60,000 nt of DNA from Adiantum capillus-veneris (Eukaryota; Streptophyta; Polypodiopsida; Polypodiales; Pteridaceae): assembly GCA_014529385.2 (NCBI GenBank), contig CM043942.1:1158501-1218500 (forward strand), read 5' to 3'. Both the position numbers and the translations under genes were made by a program. Shown piece after piece: positions 33,626 through 45,535 of this stretch. The notes beneath the pieces were generated by a model that saw only the letters and a list, made by a program, of their open reading frames with translations, was not told the DNA's origin and searched no databases. Each line of letters opens with the position of its first letter. Position 1 is the stretch's first letter.

Positions 33626-34584
33626 TGTTGACCGCTGGGTCAACAACACAACATAACTCAAGTTTCGTACCAAAGTCTTATCTTTTGCGAGTTATGAAAT
33701 GCTGCGGATTATGGCTATAAACGTAATTTGTAATGACTAGTTATTCTAGTTCCGCAAGCCGGGGTGCAATGGCACTTCCAGATTGTAAATACAAAGCCAT
33801 TTGACCCATTCAACCCCATTTTTGGTTAAACCTAAGGTAGCCTTAGTATATAAGGTACCTAGGTCATTTTGTAAGGGGACTTTTAATCATAATCAAACTT
33901 TAGCGCTGCCGTCTACTGTGTGTGAGAGAGAAAGAGAGTGAGTGTGAGCTTTATCCTCCCGCTACGCCCGGCTCGCTCAACACATTGGAGATTCGACTGC
34001 ACCATTGCTGTAGGCTCGAGGAGAGCTACGCGACAACGCCAAGCATTCCATGCGAGACGAAGCGCACACGCCGACGCATCTACGAGCTATTTGTGGTCGT
34101 AAGTGTATCAAACGATGTCTGTTTTCTGCGTGCTAGTAGTCTATAGAATCGTGGCGACATAAGCTACACATAGTTACTCATAAATTTCAGTTTTGGGCAC
34201 TTTCAAAATTCTGCTCTGTCATCCTACGCGTTTTTCACAGATGGGTTTAGAGTGAGGGTTTTGAGTGTAGAAGCTTAGGGACAAGTGTATCCTAGTGAGG
34301 GGATGGTGTTCCTTAAGTTTCGTATGAATCTGACATGATTAGGCGAGTTACCTTCCGTATGTGCGTATATGGCTAGGTGGTGTAGTTGAGAGCAGTGAGG
34401 TTCTTGATTGTGGTTTAGTTGGTCTTCCAGAGTGTTGTATGTGTAGGATGGTCTCAGCCTGACAAGCTTAAGAGATTTCCTCCGTGTGCCTGTCGTGTCA
34501 TCTGTGTCCTCGATTGACATTATGTTGATATAGGTAGTGTTTGCATGCACTTCATGGGTGTGTGAGTCGCTTCCCCGTCCAACA
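33626..34584 (+). repeat. Element B 5' LTR (959 bp)
   Basis: TGTTGACCGCTGGGTC to CCCCGTCCAACA. A TATA box (TATATAAG) at 33847-33854 predicts transcription starting about 30 bp further on. GTAAGT at 34099 and TTTTTCACAG ending at 34240 could be splice sites for a short leader intron. A half-site of the leader palindrome, CATCCTACGCGT, lies at 34220-34231. Confidence 0.96.
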
Positions 34585-34585
34585 T

Positions 34586-34603
34586 TGGCGCCGTTGCCGG
34601 GGA
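34586..34603 (+). other. Element B primer binding site (tRNA-Asp)
   Basis: TGGCGCCGTTGCCGGGGA starts two bases after the LTR end. It is a perfect 18-base complement of the 3' end of plant tRNA-Asp(GUC). Confidence 0.97.
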
Positions 34604-34734
34604 TCAAGCTTTTGGAACAGATTCTGGATCATTTGACCAACCTATAGGTGTCGGAATCAAAAAGTAAAAATAGCTGTGAGTTAAGTACATCAAGGGGGAG
34701 CTACAATACAAGTTTGAGCTGAAAAAGAGCAAAA

Positions 34735-34995
34735 AGACATTCTACGCGTAGGATGTCTTCACCTTGATTTAGGACTCCAAACCAACTTATGAGCACACCA
34801 CTGTGATCAGCACATCAAGGAGAAGCTGGGGTGAAAATTTCAAGTCATTCTGAGCAAAAAGTAGGATGTCTCAAGGCCATTTTTAAATCCAAATGAAATT
34901 CTGAGCATACTATTGTATTGCTGGACTTAAGGGGAGTCTCTAGACCAAATTTTGTTAAATTTTGAGCATATAGACATACTACGCGTAGGATGTCT
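34735..34995. repeat. Leader palindromes centred on CTACGCGTAG
   Basis: Two near-perfect 24-bp palindromes lie at 34735-34758 and 34972-34995. Each has the core CTACGCGTAG flanked by AGACAT(T/A) and GATGTCT. A half copy, GTAGGATGTCTC, lies between them at 34861-34872. Flanking GAGCA-A-A words show that these are three diverged units of about 115-120 bp. They sit between primer site and gag, as the palindromes of element A do. Confidence 0.9.
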
Positions 34996-35448
34996 CTAAG
35001 CCAGTTTAGGGTCCAACTGTACTTTTGACCATACAGGAGTGTTCACAATGTCACAGAGATCCCAAATCTTCTTTTAAAATTGAATTTGGACTCATTTTGA
35101 TCGGTCTAAACTCCATTTCACTATTTTGGCCATAACTTTCACAAACAGTATCGGATCGGAAAAGTTTTTATATCAAAACGTAGCTTGAGAACGGCTCTAC
35201 AGATCTTAGAGCAAAACTTGAACTAAATGCATGCCCACGACAACCATTTAGTTCAACTTTGAAAAAGACGTCGTTTGAGGCCTCAAAATACATCCGCAAG
35301 TTAGGGGTGTCTGAAAGCGACAATTTGCGAGAATTGTGACGAAACGGTTGCGGTTTTGGACATAGTTCGACTTTTCCCTAACCAAAGAACTTGAACACAG
35401 TGGACTAAGTCTACTTGAACCAAGCAAAAGCTCTTAAGCCATGAAATC

Positions 35449-37925
35449 ATGTCTACCCTAGATTCAAATGCAGCTTACACAAGCTTGGAGATCCCGACGA
35501 TAGAGGAATATCCTCCGACAATGGATCTTCCAAACTTGCAATTGATAAAGACCCATCTTGTTGAGAGAATTTGGATGATTGGTCATGAGAGTGAAGGACT
35601 ATATAGATACATTGACGACAATGAGGTCAATCTTTGTAGGTGCTCAGATCCATACCTAGAAGAGATAGCGGATTACAAGCTCTTATATGTCTACACATAC
35701 GGAGTCGACTGTCAATGGAGATCTATAGTTGTCGACAAGTATGGACGAGAATACAGAGTTGTAGAAAGCACAAATCCACAGACTGTACTAGAAAGAGGTG
35801 GATATTTGGTCAATGAAGGACCACAAATGCCTCCACCAAACATGAGAATTCCTATAGGAGTTCCAAGAAGAGAGCCACCAGGATTCCCTTCAAGAGCGAT
35901 AACGAGAGAAGGATGGGGAGAGTCTCTGGTTATACTTGTAGACAATAAACAAGTTAGACCATCCCAAGTCCAAAAATGGGTAAACAGAAAATACTCTAGA
36001 GATAAAGATCCGAGAGATCACGTAACGGCTTTTAAAAGAGTGATTAGAGCAGAGGAAGTTTCAGATTTTGCGACACAGTTTGCAGGATTTGGATTGACTC
36101 TAGAAGATGATGCAGCTACATGGTTCGACTCGGTGGAAAAATGGGATTTTGAGACCCTAGATGAGTTGTTTGAGGAGTTTATTGAAGAATTCTCGCCAAA
36201 AGGCATTGCTCACAACACGGTCTCACAAATCCATAGATTCAAATAGAAAGAGGATGAATCGCAAAGCATCATTACGGCTCAAGAGATATGTTAAGCTCTG
36301 TCCGAGAGCGGAATTACCTACGCAAGCACGATTGATGCTGATCTTTATCCAGGGAATGAGACATGCGGGCCTTCAGAAGGATCTGCATATGATAAGGAGG
36401 ATGACGCTAAACGAGTTGATCAAAGAAGCTCTTTATCTAGTGGATAACTGTGAGGCATACAAAGAAAAGGACTTAAAGAGTCAAGGAGATGACACATCCT
36501 CTCAGCACAGTGTTTCACAGATAAGTGAGTCCATTGCCAAGCCAACGACACCTATTGATCAAGAAAAGCTTATCGACAACTTGGTCAAGAGATTGATTCC
36601 TCTTGTAAGGTCTGATTCGGGAGAGCCGAAGTGGTGTGAAATTGAGAGAAAATGGACGAACCATACGGGGGAAGAGTGCTATTATAGCATGGATAATGCT
36701 AGGGAGAGGTATGTACAACCTGTTCCAGAAGCACCTACTCCACCTAGATACATTACGGGGAATGCACCAAGACCACTAGGAGTTTTAAGGCCACAACTTG
36801 TCTTAGGACAACAACCTCTGCTGCCAGGTGCTAGAATGCAAGTAGACATGAGATACATGCCAATGATGGAAGCAACAAATAAACCAACGCATGTGGCATA
36901 GCAACCAAAGTGGGTACTACCCTTCGGAGCAACAAAATGTGAGAGAAACACATGGAGTGGTGAGGCCGGTACAACCTCCACCTCCTGGGTTTCATTCGAA
37001 AGAAAGAAGGTATGAAATGGACGAAAGGACATTGCAATTCATTGCAAATAGCGGCTTATCTAGGTCAAAGCTTGCTTATAGCCAAGAGGAAATGCTAAAA
37101 GAATCTCCTCAACCAGAGACAGATTGTCACAAAAGTCGTGACAACCACTTGGTCAAACAATGTCCTCATACGGAGATCACTGAAGTAAATGCCTATTGTC
37201 TTGAGTGTGCCATCACTCACTTGATCCCTGATTGCCCGAAAAACCCAAACCAAATCAGAAAAATCACGACAAATGTATCAGGGATTGTTCAGCTACCTAG
37301 TAGCTCAGAAAATGAAAATGTTGTACCAGTTCAAGTGGTTACGAGAGCACAAGCTCAAAAGAAAGCTGATGAGAATCCAGAGACAAAGAACACGGAAAGT
37401 GACGTGAGTCCAAAGACATATGATGGACCAAAGACAGACGCACCTAGTCAGAAAACCAAGAGCAAACGAAATAGTTGGAAAGCTAGAAATACTAGGATAA
37501 AAGCACGCAGGGAACGAGAGCAAAAATCCCTAGCTGAGAAGCCTACCGAAGCTGAAAAGAAGATAAAACAACATGAGGAAAAGGATGCACCTTCTCTTAC
37601 ACAGATGGTTAAACCTCTAGAAGAACCATCCACGGATGAGAAACCGAGAAATGCTAGTTCAGGAGGATCTGTGTTGGCAGAGAAGGTTAATGAGACATTA
37701 GATGCCCTCTTGAAAGCCTATGATGCGAGGCTCAAAAACAACCAAACTCAAGAACACAGGTGGATGACATATCCCTATACGGAACTAGAAAAGCAAAGGT
37801 TTGAAATGTGCAAGAAAATGATTCAAACAGCCCAAGCTTTACTAGAACCACCAGTTGTTGCAAAACCTGAGGATGTGATCCGTGTCATGCCTACACAAGT
37901 AATCCCACCAAATCAGGAACTATAA
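35449..37925 (+). pseudogene. Element B gag
   Basis: An ATG at 35449 opens MSTLDSNAAYTSLEIPTIEE. VVDKYGREYRVVES and KDPRDHVTAFKRVIRAEEVS, then TWFDSVEKW and HNTVSQIHRFK, match element A gag. A TAG at 36244 plus a one-base loss moves the frame to LRLKRYVKLCPRAELPTQAR and EALYLVDNCEAY, ending at 36901. A third frame (36891-37925) carries MDERTLQFIANSG, two knuckle sites (CHKSRDNHLVKQC, degenerate, and CLECAITHLIPDC, CX2CX3HX4C) and a K/E-rich tail with SGGSVLAEKVNETLDALL. The product would be the capsid/nucleocapsid precursor. The three frames fit one original ORF of about 820 codons. Confidence 0.9.
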
Positions 37926-38072
37926 GAGCCAGATTCTAGTCATGAGCACAGACCAAACCTCAAAGACCTAGCATTAGAACCAAGGATAGTACTAAATACC
38001 ACGGATAACTCTTCCGAGGGATTTCACCAAGATATACCTGAGGATTGTAAAGCGATAGATGGCCTTGACGAA

Positions 38073-39867
38073 TTGTGGAAACAAGTCAGAGAGGCCAATG
38101 AAGCCGATGACCTAAGAAGACGAGTAGACAAGACTAGTGATGAACGAGGAGTGTTTCTACCACCAATAGAGGAATTTGAGATTGGATCTCAAATGAATCT
38201 AAACGTGCAATCGAATTGGGGCGAGAAAGGATCTGTACAATCTATGGATAGTCAACCCCATTCGCTAAGAACACTACCGTCCTACATGGGAGAGTACGAG
38301 ACCAAGTCAGATGTGGTTGTAGTCCCATCAAAGAGACTGTCTCCCAACAAGGCCATCGATTCAAAGGGGCTAGTAGATATTCTATCTACCCCAGTCACTT
38401 GTACAATAATGTTAGCCGAGTTGCTCATAATAAGACCAAACATGTGGGCTAATGTGGGTAAATGTCTAGAGAAATTTGGTGTAAAAACCCCAATGACTCA
38501 AATCGAGGAAGGCATCAAAGAGCTTGAAATGCCTCAACTAAATAATAGGCCAGTGCCATTAAACAAGGTAGGCGAGTATTACAAGGGAGAAGACGGAAAC
38601 ACCACCCTTCCTGTGGAATTCAATGGTGTAAAAACCATGGCAATCCTTGACAGTGGAGCTGGTGTGGCCATTGCAACCAAAGAGGTTTGGAAAAAATTGG
38701 GGAAAACCTGCCTTGATATCCACACGAATGACCCTGCAGCTTGCAGACGGACACAAGGAAAAGCCCCTAGGACTGCTAGAAAAAGTAATTGTTACTTCTT
38801 GTGGCATTGAATATGAACACACTTTTGCTGTTGTTGACTTTGGCAAGAAGAACAACTATGACATCATTATGGGAAGACCATTCATGCGACAATTGAAAAT
38901 GGTCCAAGATTGGGGTTATGACCATATATACCTGAGACATATAGAAACCATAACAAAGGTAAACTTGAGGGACCATAGCTATAGGGATGTGACGAGAACA
39001 CCGGTTGAGGAGTTTGATTCCGCCACAGTAGCAGGATCAGAACTTCCAGCTTGGTTAGGTAAGCCTAAAGAACTGTGGATGTGTGGAGCTTCACAATGTG
39101 GTAGCTTGAAACGTGAGGAATGTATCCTAGAGCGGATTATAGAGGATATGGACTATATCCCAGAACCATTTCCTGAAGAAGAGTTAGAGCCTTTTGGATG
39201 GAAACACATCTTGGCTACTCTGGACGTGTGCGCCGTGGAGGATGCTCCCACAACAAAGTTTTGTGATGAAAATGGCTATGATTTCGTTCCTTATTTTGCA
39301 GTGAGTGTAATCCAGAAAAACAAAGAGAACCAGACATCAACAAGCTCTCAAAATAAGGAGCAAACAAAGAAATGTGGAGAATCAAAAGATGAAGAAGACG
39401 ACGAGTTCTATGACTCTGTAGAACACTTTGAGCTTCGAGAAGATCAACGACCTGGAAATCAATGTCATCGCTACATGAATAAAGTGCATCAAAAGTGGAT
39501 TCCAAAGTCCTCGGTGAAGACACAGCCACCACAAACATCCTCATACATGGCTCCTAATAAGGATGCAAAGACTCAGCTAGGAGGAATACGACCAGAGCAA
39601 CGAGCTAACAATGCTCTAATCAATGGGCTAGAAAAGTCCTCCAAGAAACTACCACCCACGAGCAAACAGACAGTAACTTTCCACTACCAGCCAAAAAATC
39701 AAGGGAAAGTACAAGAAGTCAACCTTGCTGAGGATAGTAGCGATAGTGATGAATCTTACGACATCCCCTATCATCAACTAAGGCCATCACTATCACCAAC
39801 CCCTTCATCAACAACCATGACAGGTCAAAAGAAGAGGACAACAAGTCAAAGCCAAAAAGCTCGATAA
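38073..39867 (+). pseudogene. Element B retropepsin region
   Basis: The first frame (38073-38810) contains SLRTLPSYMGEYETKSD and PLNKVGEYYKGEDGNTTLPV, then MAILDSGAGVAIATKEVW, the aspartic protease flap-side active site. A one-base shift near 38700 moves to the second frame (to 39867) with TLQLADGHKEKPLGLLEKV, YDIIMGRPFMRQLK and a long acidic tail. DSG plus IIMGRPF is a complete retropepsin fold of about 110 residues. No RT follows. The tail contains the first WxPK-like motif (HQKWIPKSS). It would cut Gag, and whether it is active cannot be told because of the shift. Confidence 0.85.
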
Positions 39868-40368
39868 ATCTGGATACCAAAAAGCCAGATCGGCCAAAAA
39901 CAGATATGGATCAAGAAGACAAAGATCTCTAATGACAAATCACAAGATCCAACACCAAAACAAAAACAAGGAAAGCGTGCACGAACGAGTAAGAATATCA
40001 CAAAGTCGCAAGCTTTCACAACTCAGGTTTGGGCTCCAAAGAAGTTGATTCAAACACAAAAAATTCAGGAATTCATTTGGATTCCAAAACAACCACAGTA
40101 TCAACTTTCAAAGCCGGAATCCCGTCACCAACCAAGCGTACAAGGGCTGAAGCAAAGACCATTGTCAACACACACAAAAAGGTGGATCCCAAAGAAGTCT
40201 CTTCAAACACAAACGAAGCACGAGCAAGTATGGGTTCCCAAACGAGAGCCAGCAACAAAACAACCGATAATCGCAAAGAAATGGGTCCCAAAGAAGAACA
40301 ACAAAACTACTGTCAGTGCATCGCCGCTTGAATTCTTACAATTCTTCTTACGATTACAGTACAGTTAG
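39868..40368 (+). pseudogene. Element B WxPK-repeat domain
   Basis: After the TAA at 39865-39867 the same frame stays open for 166 codons. It holds tryptophan motifs IWIPKSQ, QIWIKKT, QVWAPKK, FIWIPKQ, KRWIPKK, QVWVPKR and KKWVPKK, about 20-30 residues apart and separated by Q/K/T-rich linkers. One stop in an otherwise open frame suggests the domain was originally fused to the protease tail. Similar W(V/I)PK words occur in some plant copia Gag tails, but I know of no defined function. The domain is shared with element A (10892-11780). Confidence 0.75.
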
Positions 40369-41889
40369 AAGAGAGCAAGTCGCTTCAATCAAGCAACGAT
40401 ACAGGAGCTTCAAAGACCATTACATTGCTTAGAATAGGAAGCCTTGCCAACAAATGCCAATAAGCAAATTGCTTATACCCACATCTTGCACAACATAAAT
40501 CTTTTCCAGGCATTGACTGTGTATGCATAATAGGGCTACATTACAAGGCCTACATAGGCACAACTTTTAATTGCCCAAGCACAACACATACCCTTTGCGA
40601 TACCCTGTCGTAAAGGATGACTCCAAATAGGAAGGGGGGAGGCATTCTGAATGCGGACCTAATATTATGACTATTAGAGGGCAATGTTTTATGAGATGCA
40701 TTGAATTTTTGCGTTTTATTGTGATAAATTTTTGACGAAATTTAGAGTATATGACCTCATAGTAGTGTTACAGAGGAGTATGCGAACAAAATCCATATAT
40801 GAGCCCCTAGGGACATGTGTATAGTGTACATAGCATTTAGATTTCTATTTGAATGATTTTCTTTTGGTTGAGTTGTTTTAAGATTTTCTTTGTTTATTAT
40901 TAAGAAAAAATAAAAAAATCCATAATCCACATAAAGAAAAGACTGACGAGAGGCTTGAGCACTACAAAGAGAAGAAGGTACAGGGAAACGATGAAACTTC
41001 ACGAAGTATGTCTCAGCAACCACTACAACAGCCGAAGAACTTGTCACAAAGCAGTGTCAACATGCAACCGACAAGTCATACAAGTCAGAGTCGAGCAGCT
41101 ACGCCACAAAATGAGTGAGGTGTTAGTCCCAAAGCTTCAAGTAATATTCTCTGTGGTCTAAGCGTCTTAGCTATTTTATGTACTGCTCAAGCTGGAAGAG
41201 TTGAGCATAATTACGTTGTGTCGCTCATGCTGGTATAGGTGAGCAAAAGAGTCGAAGTCTAAGTACTTAAGTCTGGTGAAGTGAAGGAGAAGGTCCAAAA
41301 GACACTCACGTACTGAGCACAATGAGATACGAGTGGAGAAACTTCTACATCGAAAACCCTTCTTGGAAAGGTGGAAGCTATTGAGACATCTTTTGATGTC
41401 ACATGTGCTACATTTATTCCTTGAAACACCCATCATCTCCTTCTTTCACATTGCATGCTTTTGTTGACAAATTTCTCATATGCATATAGAGTGTCCCATA
41501 ATTGGCACTTGCATCAGGCACTCTTTTCGTGTTTCACCCAAGCACTCACCTTTCATGAACATGTACTTCACGTTCAACTGCTCAACTCCAATAAGAGCGT
41601 ATACCAAAGGCATTTTTTTCCCACCGGGTTTTTTCCCTTTGGTCATCCAGGTTTCAGACCCTAATCTAAAGACACCTATCACCACCCTCTTGTACATATT
41701 CCTTCTACATCAACAATAAGGAAATGCTACTCAAATAAATTGACAAATGAATTGGAGCACCAATTTCAGATCATAGCATACTTCTCCTCAATGGCGAGTC
41801 GAAGAATGGCCTACAATGACAAAGCTGCAGACAACACTAACAACATGATTGCACAAGAACAAAGAAGTCCCCAATGAAGAAGAGCAGAC
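40369..41889 (+). other. Element B 3' noncoding block
   Basis: No coding frame is retained. Segments from 41100 to 41880 match element A 10860-10000 on the other strand, for example the words around CCCATAATTGGCACTTGCAT. This conserved noncoding block lies upstream of the PPT. Confidence 0.65.
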
Positions 41890-42475
<586 letters not shown>

Positions 42476-42503
42476 ATCAGGTCATGTTGGGGACGACATG
42501 AAT

Positions 42504-42517
42504 GCGGAAGGGGGGAA
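42504..42517 (+). other. Element B polypurine tract
   Basis: GCGGAAGGGGGGAA directly precedes the 3' LTR. It resembles the element A tract (AGGAAGGGGGGAA). Confidence 0.95.
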
Positions 42518-43476
42518 TGTTGACCACTGGGTCAACAACACCACATAAATCAAGTTTCGTACCAAAGTCTTATCTTTTGCGAGTTATGAAATGCTGCGGA
42601 TTATGGCTATAAACATCATTTGTAATGAGTAGTTATTCTAGTTCCAGAAGCCGGGGTGCAATGGCACTTCCAGATTGTAAATACAAAGCCATTTGACCCA
42701 TTCAACCCCATTTTTGGTTAAACCTAAGGTAGCCTTAGTATATAAGGTACCTAGGTCATTTTGTAAGGGGACTTTTAATCATAATCAAACTTTAGCGCTG
42801 CCGTCTACTGTGTGTGAGAGAGAAAGAGAGTGAGTGTGAGCTTCATCCTCCCGCTAATCCCGGCTCGCTCAACGCATTGGAGATTCGACTGCACCATTGC
42901 TGTAGGCTCAAAGAGAGCTACGCGACAACGCCAAGCATTCCACGCGAGACGAAGCGCACACGCCGACGCATCTACGAGCTATTTGTGGTCGTAAGTGTAT
43001 CAAAAGATGTCTGTTTTCTGCGTGCTAGTAGTCTATAGTTTTGTGGTGACATAAGATACGCATAGGTACTCATAAATTTCAGTTTCGGGCACTTTCAAAA
43101 TTCTGCTCTGTCATCCTACGCGTTTTCCGCAGATGGGTTTAGAGTGAGGATTTTGAGTGTAGAAGCTTAGGGACAGGTGTATCCTAGTGAGGGGATGGTG
43201 TTCCTTAAGTTTCGTATGAATCTGGCATGATTAGGCGAGTCACCTTCCGTATGTGTGTATGTGGCTAGGTGGTGTAGTTGAGAGCAGTGAGGTTCTTGAT
43301 TGTGGTTTAGTTGGCCTTCCAGAGTGTTGTATGTGTAGGATGGTCTCAGCCTGACAAGCTTAAGAGATTTCCGTCGTGTGCCTATCGTGTCATCTGTGTC
43401 CTCGATTGACATTATGTTGATCTAGGTAGTGTTTGCATGCAGTTCATGGGTGTGTGAGTCGCTTCCCCGTCCAACA
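42518..43476 (+). repeat. Element B 3' LTR (959 bp)
   Basis: The same length as the 5' LTR, with scattered substitutions, for example TTGACCACTGG for TTGACCGCTGG. It ends CCGTCCAACA and is followed by the TSD TATGC. The palindrome half-site CATCCTACGCGT is kept at 43112-43123. Confidence 0.96.
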
Positions 43477-43481
43477 TATGC

Positions 43482-43600
43482 CCACCATGGCTGGCAAGGA
43501 GGCTTTGGACTGTTTTCACCACTACCAAAAGGAGGGACTCTCTCCAAAACACTCTAGAGTGGGTGTCATATCTAGTTTGTAATTCAAATAACATATTGAG
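43482..43600 (+). pseudogene. PPR pseudogene, 3' part
   Basis: It continues the repeat cut at 33625. With one TATGC copy removed the join reads KLIAGYAHHG and, after a one-base shift, GKEALDCFHHYQKEGLSP, the core of the next PPR helix pair. Downstream of about 43600 no further clear repeats are read. The clean continuity across the element is independent proof of the insertion boundary. Confidence 0.8.
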
Positions 43601-44104
43601 AACCAATTTCTAAGCATTTTGGATCATGTGGGAACCTTCACATTACTTAGGAGCCTAGAATATAGTTGGGTATTGATCCATTGCATGGCAGGTTTGTCTT
43701 GCAACCACATTAGCTTGTCTTTCTTTAGGCTCTTCAAACCCAACAATCAAGTTATGGTGGTGTTGCGACCATGTTCATTGTTTATAATTCCAAGCATGGT
43801 TTTTGCACCAAGCAAGGTCATCCATCCCTCGCTCACAAGGTGATGAAAACTCCCTACCTCCACTCATGGTCTCATGGCATAGACTTTGCTTGCTACATAG
43901 GTTGTGAGAGGTGCAAGCCTCGTTTTTTATGAGCTTCCAATCTTCTTTTTTGAGTAAATCTTTGTTGGCTTAATCCTTTTTTTTGGGCACTTTGCAGGCA
44001 TTCAAACACTAATGCTTTCAAATATCGCATATCATTTTCATCGTGTACTTTTGGAGAGTATTAAGTGGGAGAAGGAACCGAGAATTCCTAATGGAGGAGT
44101 AAAA
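43601..44104. other. Noncoding, possibly decayed PPR gene tail
   Basis: No motif is clear enough to call. A frame at 43619-43843 has no recognised family. Confidence 0.4.
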
Positions 44105-44500
44105 TGTAATGGAAATGGTAAATAGATACTATTATTGTAGGTGACTGGTGGAAAATATGGGCCGGACTATGTAAAAATGAAAAGGAATATCAAGTTTTGA
44201 AATTGTAATTAAAGAGCTCTTTATGAGCTATGCTCACTTTATGTCCTGGTAGACAATTTGTAATCACTTTGAGCATTCAAGAAATTTATACGTAAATACG
44301 TACAAGAGAAAAATGCTCACTCTTGAATGGAGGGAGATTGCACCCAGTGCCTTTTCTTCATTTTCTGTCCTCTCCTCTCTACTCTCTGCGTGCCTGTGTT
44401 TCACTTCCACATTCTCTCCTCTTCTCTCTATGGATCTCCGTCTCTCTTATGTGAGTCTTGCTATGGATCTTGTGTATACACGATCTTTCGGGTTTTCTAG
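44105..44500 (+). repeat. LTR relic related to 11792-12097
   Basis: TGTAATGGAAATGG at the start is followed by GTGACTGGTGGAAAA, CTCTTTATGAGCTATG, CACTTTGAGCATTCAAGAAAT, ACGTACAAGAGAAAAATG and GGAGGGAGATTGCACC. This is the same order as in the LTR at 11792-12060, at roughly 75% identity by eye. The right end is uncertain. It may be a solo LTR or an LTR stump. Confidence 0.6.
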
Positions 44501-45004
44501 GCAATAGTTAAGTATGTTATTTTTTTATGTTTGTAATGTCATTCGTTGCTTCAACATGTAGAAATTAGTGTTGACTACATAAAATAGTCCCTTCCCTCTT
44601 GTCATGGTATAGTGATTATAGTGTAATATGTTGATCAATTGTAATAATACGTTTGACATTTATTATATAGATAGTTATTCATCCTTGCTTGGGATTATAA
44701 AAATATATTAAAATACATCATATGGGAATACTCAATGAAAACATGAGAATAGTACATAGCCTTAGATAGGATAATACCAAAAGTAGAATCTCCTTTACGA
44801 AGGCTCAACTATGACTCACATCATAAGATGAAGAGGAGTTTTAAGGTCATAGAAAATTGAATCTAGACAAAAGTAAAGGAAGAGGAAGAATTAATGAAGT
44901 CATAAAATATTATAGGAATAATCCCAAGAGAACCTTTGAGCTATACTCAGGTTTGATAAAGAAGTGAACAAGGAATAGGTTTTTCTATCATAGAGTCAGT
45001 AGGT
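44501..45004. other. AT-rich noncoding
   Basis: No gene, repeat or LTR was recognised. Confidence 0.5.
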
Positions 45005-45166
45005 CTCTCCATCTGTAAGACAAGGGAAGCTAGAGCCTAAGAGTCCACCACCCAACCACCCATTATATAGCAAAGCCCCTTGTCCTTTGCCCTAGTTGGA
45101 CTCCCTTTCCACACTACGTAGCCCGGCCCTGCCCTTGTATAGTCTGGCTTTGCCGGTGTCTTGACA
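45005..45166 (-). repeat. Chromovirus 3' LTR-like repeat
   Basis: On the minus strand it starts TGTCAAGACACCGGC at 45166, directly after a purine tract (TAAGGGGGGAGTAA), and includes CTATATAATGGGTGG as a TATA-like box. It lies right after the stop of the chromodomain frame, as an LTR should. Confidence 0.6.
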
Positions 45167-45535
45167 TTACTCCCCCCTTAAAGAAGAGTTTTCGTCCTCG
45201 AAAACAAAAGTGGGGAACTTCTTTTTAAGAACATTAATGTTTTCCCAAGTGGCACCTTCTTCAGTTCGGTCTTTCCACTTGATTAAGGCTTGTTGACGTA
45301 CGTGATGACGTGTATGCAACTCATGATAATCAAGAACACGTTCAGGTTCATACGGTAGGGTAGAAGGTTCAATGAAATCAACCAAAACCTGTTGGTCAAT
45401 GACATTGTCGTCCCCATGTAACTGCTTGTGTAAACGGATTACATGAAACACCGGATGAATGCGAGAATGTGAAGGTATGTTCCGGTTCTGCAGGAGGTGC
45501 AATGAAACCAAGAGTAACATCTTGATTTTCCACAC
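45167..45535 (-). pseudogene. Ty3/gypsy chromovirus integrase C terminus with chromodomain
   Basis: On the minus strand the frame reads IHPVFHVIRLHKQL, an integrase C-terminal motif. It continues QVLVDFIEPSTLPYEPERVL, LDYHELHTRHHVRQQALIKW, KDRTEEGATWENI and KKKFPTFVFEDENSS, then stops. EPE-VLD...ALIKWK-...EGATWEN is a plant chromovirus chromodomain, thought to steer integration toward heterochromatin. Only the last 100 or so residues remain; upstream the match fades into a duplicated noncoding-looking block. It is the 3' stump of a chromovirus, lineage not assigned. Confidence 0.85.

Noticed and set aside
33922-34146. 74-aa frame present in both element B LTRs
   Set aside because: Starts at GTG, has no ATG in good context and shows no recognised family; conservation reflects LTR duplication.
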